The translations under genes were made by a program, and so were the position numbers. This document shows positions 32,356 to 32,636 of a stretch of DNA of 32,636 nucleotides, in pieces. The notes beneath the pieces were generated by a model, which searched no databases, was not told where the DNA came from, and saw nothing but the letters and a program-made list of their open reading frames with translations. The stretch comes from Methylococcales symbiont of Hymedesmia sp. n. MRB-2018 (GTDB lineage: Bacteria > Pseudomonadota > Gammaproteobacteria > Methylococcales > Methylomonadaceae), in contig QPIN01000038.1 of NCBI GenBank assembly GCA_003666385.1, positions 1 through 32,636 on the forward strand, written 5' to 3'. Each line of letters starts with the position of its first letter. Within the stretch, counting starts at the first letter, position 1.

Positions 32356-32384
32356 AAAAATGAGGACGTTTTGTCCTCATTTTT
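32356..32384. terminator. Symmetrical terminator hairpin
   Basis: AAAAATGAGGAC (32356-32367) and GTCCTCATTTTT (32373-32384) form a 12-bp stem with A- and T-tracts on either side, so it can stop transcription in both directions, mainly that of the minus-strand gene at 32416. Confidence 0.85.
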
Positions 32385-32415
32385 CCTTTTTCCTTGGCTC
32401 TTTGTTATTTACTCA

Positions 32416-32636
32416 CTAAAACCTAAAGTTACCACGCAACTGTATGCTGTCGTCTGTTTTCTTATGCTCGCCTATTAGATTTAGATTCATTGTAGAATCT
32501 ATTTTCCAACGTCCGCCTATATTATAGCTTTGTGTTCCATTTGCTATACCTAGTCCAGCGTAAGGGGTGAGTAGACCGCGACCAAAGAATCCAGGTAGTC
32601 CGTAACCTAGCTCGGTGTTTAACTGTAGCCTTCTAC
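32416..32636 (-). CDS. C-terminal end of an outer-membrane beta-barrel protein (partial)
   Basis: About 73 residues are visible, ending in RGNFRF before TAG (32416-32418). Beta-strand-like pieces (RLQLNTELGYGLPGFFGRGL, LTPYAGLGIANGTQSYNIGG, RWKIDSTMNLNLIGE) and the terminal Phe are typical of autotransporter or outer-membrane barrel domains folded by the BAM complex. The 5' part lies outside the window. A surface-protein identity is inferred. Confidence 0.65.
   Translation of the reverse strand, partial: RRLQLNTELGYGLPGFFGRGLLTPYAGLGIANGTQSYNIGGRWKIDSTMNLNLIGEHKKTDDSIQLRGNFRF

Overview
The window holds two very different regions. Positions 1 to about 16816 are the distal part of a chromosomal integron cassette array. 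From there to the end lies an ordinary gammaproteobacterial core segment. Gene content and order (hslV-hslU-[DUF971 remnant]-ubiE-ubiJ-ubiB, a qmcA/nfeD pair, cob/cbi genes, a CopA-type multicopper oxidase) point to a Gammaproteobacterium. The AT-rich base composition and the GTTCCCACGC-type intergenic palindromes would fit a Methylococcales-like lineage, but that placement is an impression only.

Cassette array (1-16816). About 16 attC sites or attC remnants lie on the same strand, each ending in a GTTRRRY core. They separate genes that nearly all read left to right, so the integrase should lie left of position 1 and is not in the window. Contents in order: two tandem copies of an ORF-less ~453-bp cassette; an Abi-alpha/DUF4393 gene; a two-gene restriction-modification cassette with a 58-bp palindrome over the methylase ribosome binding site; a third ORF-less copy; a secreted protein; an uncharacterised protein; a Zn-finger/HNH-like protein fused by attC decay to a lipoprotein gene; an unknown helical protein; a diverged fourth ORF-less copy; a cassette with a frameshifted UDG-like gene followed by an FtsZ/tubulin-like GTPase; a PrrC/RloC-like AAA ATPase; a TIR-domain (Pycsar-type) effector; a 5'-truncated coiled-coil gene; and a BrnT/BrnA toxin-antitoxin pair. 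The last attC is split by a group IIC intron in antisense orientation whose reverse transcriptase has lost its catalytic part. At least five cassettes look like phage defence or addiction functions, so the array reads as a defence store.

Core region (16817-32636). A small membrane protein; the SPFH/NfeD membrane pair; a thioredoxin-fold protein; a multicopper oxidase with an extra C-terminal beta-rich domain; a small secreted protein; the HslVU protease; the ubiquinone genes ubiE, ubiJ and ubiB; and a cobalamin run (cbiG in two pieces, cobJ with a HemS/ChuX-like extension, a thioredoxin-fold 2Fe-2S ferredoxin, then convergent cbtB). Next come an AbrB-type antitoxin with a Doc toxin, palindromic intergenic repeats, and the C-terminal end of an outer-membrane beta-barrel protein on the minus strand.

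The observations most worth a second look are the FtsZ-like GTPase/UDG-like pair in one cassette, the palindrome over the methylase start whose centre reads GATTACAATC (a GATN4ATC site, the specificity of MamI-type enzymes), the repeated ORF-less cassette, and the two enzyme fusions (oxidase plus beta-rich domain, CobJ plus haem-utilisation-like domain).
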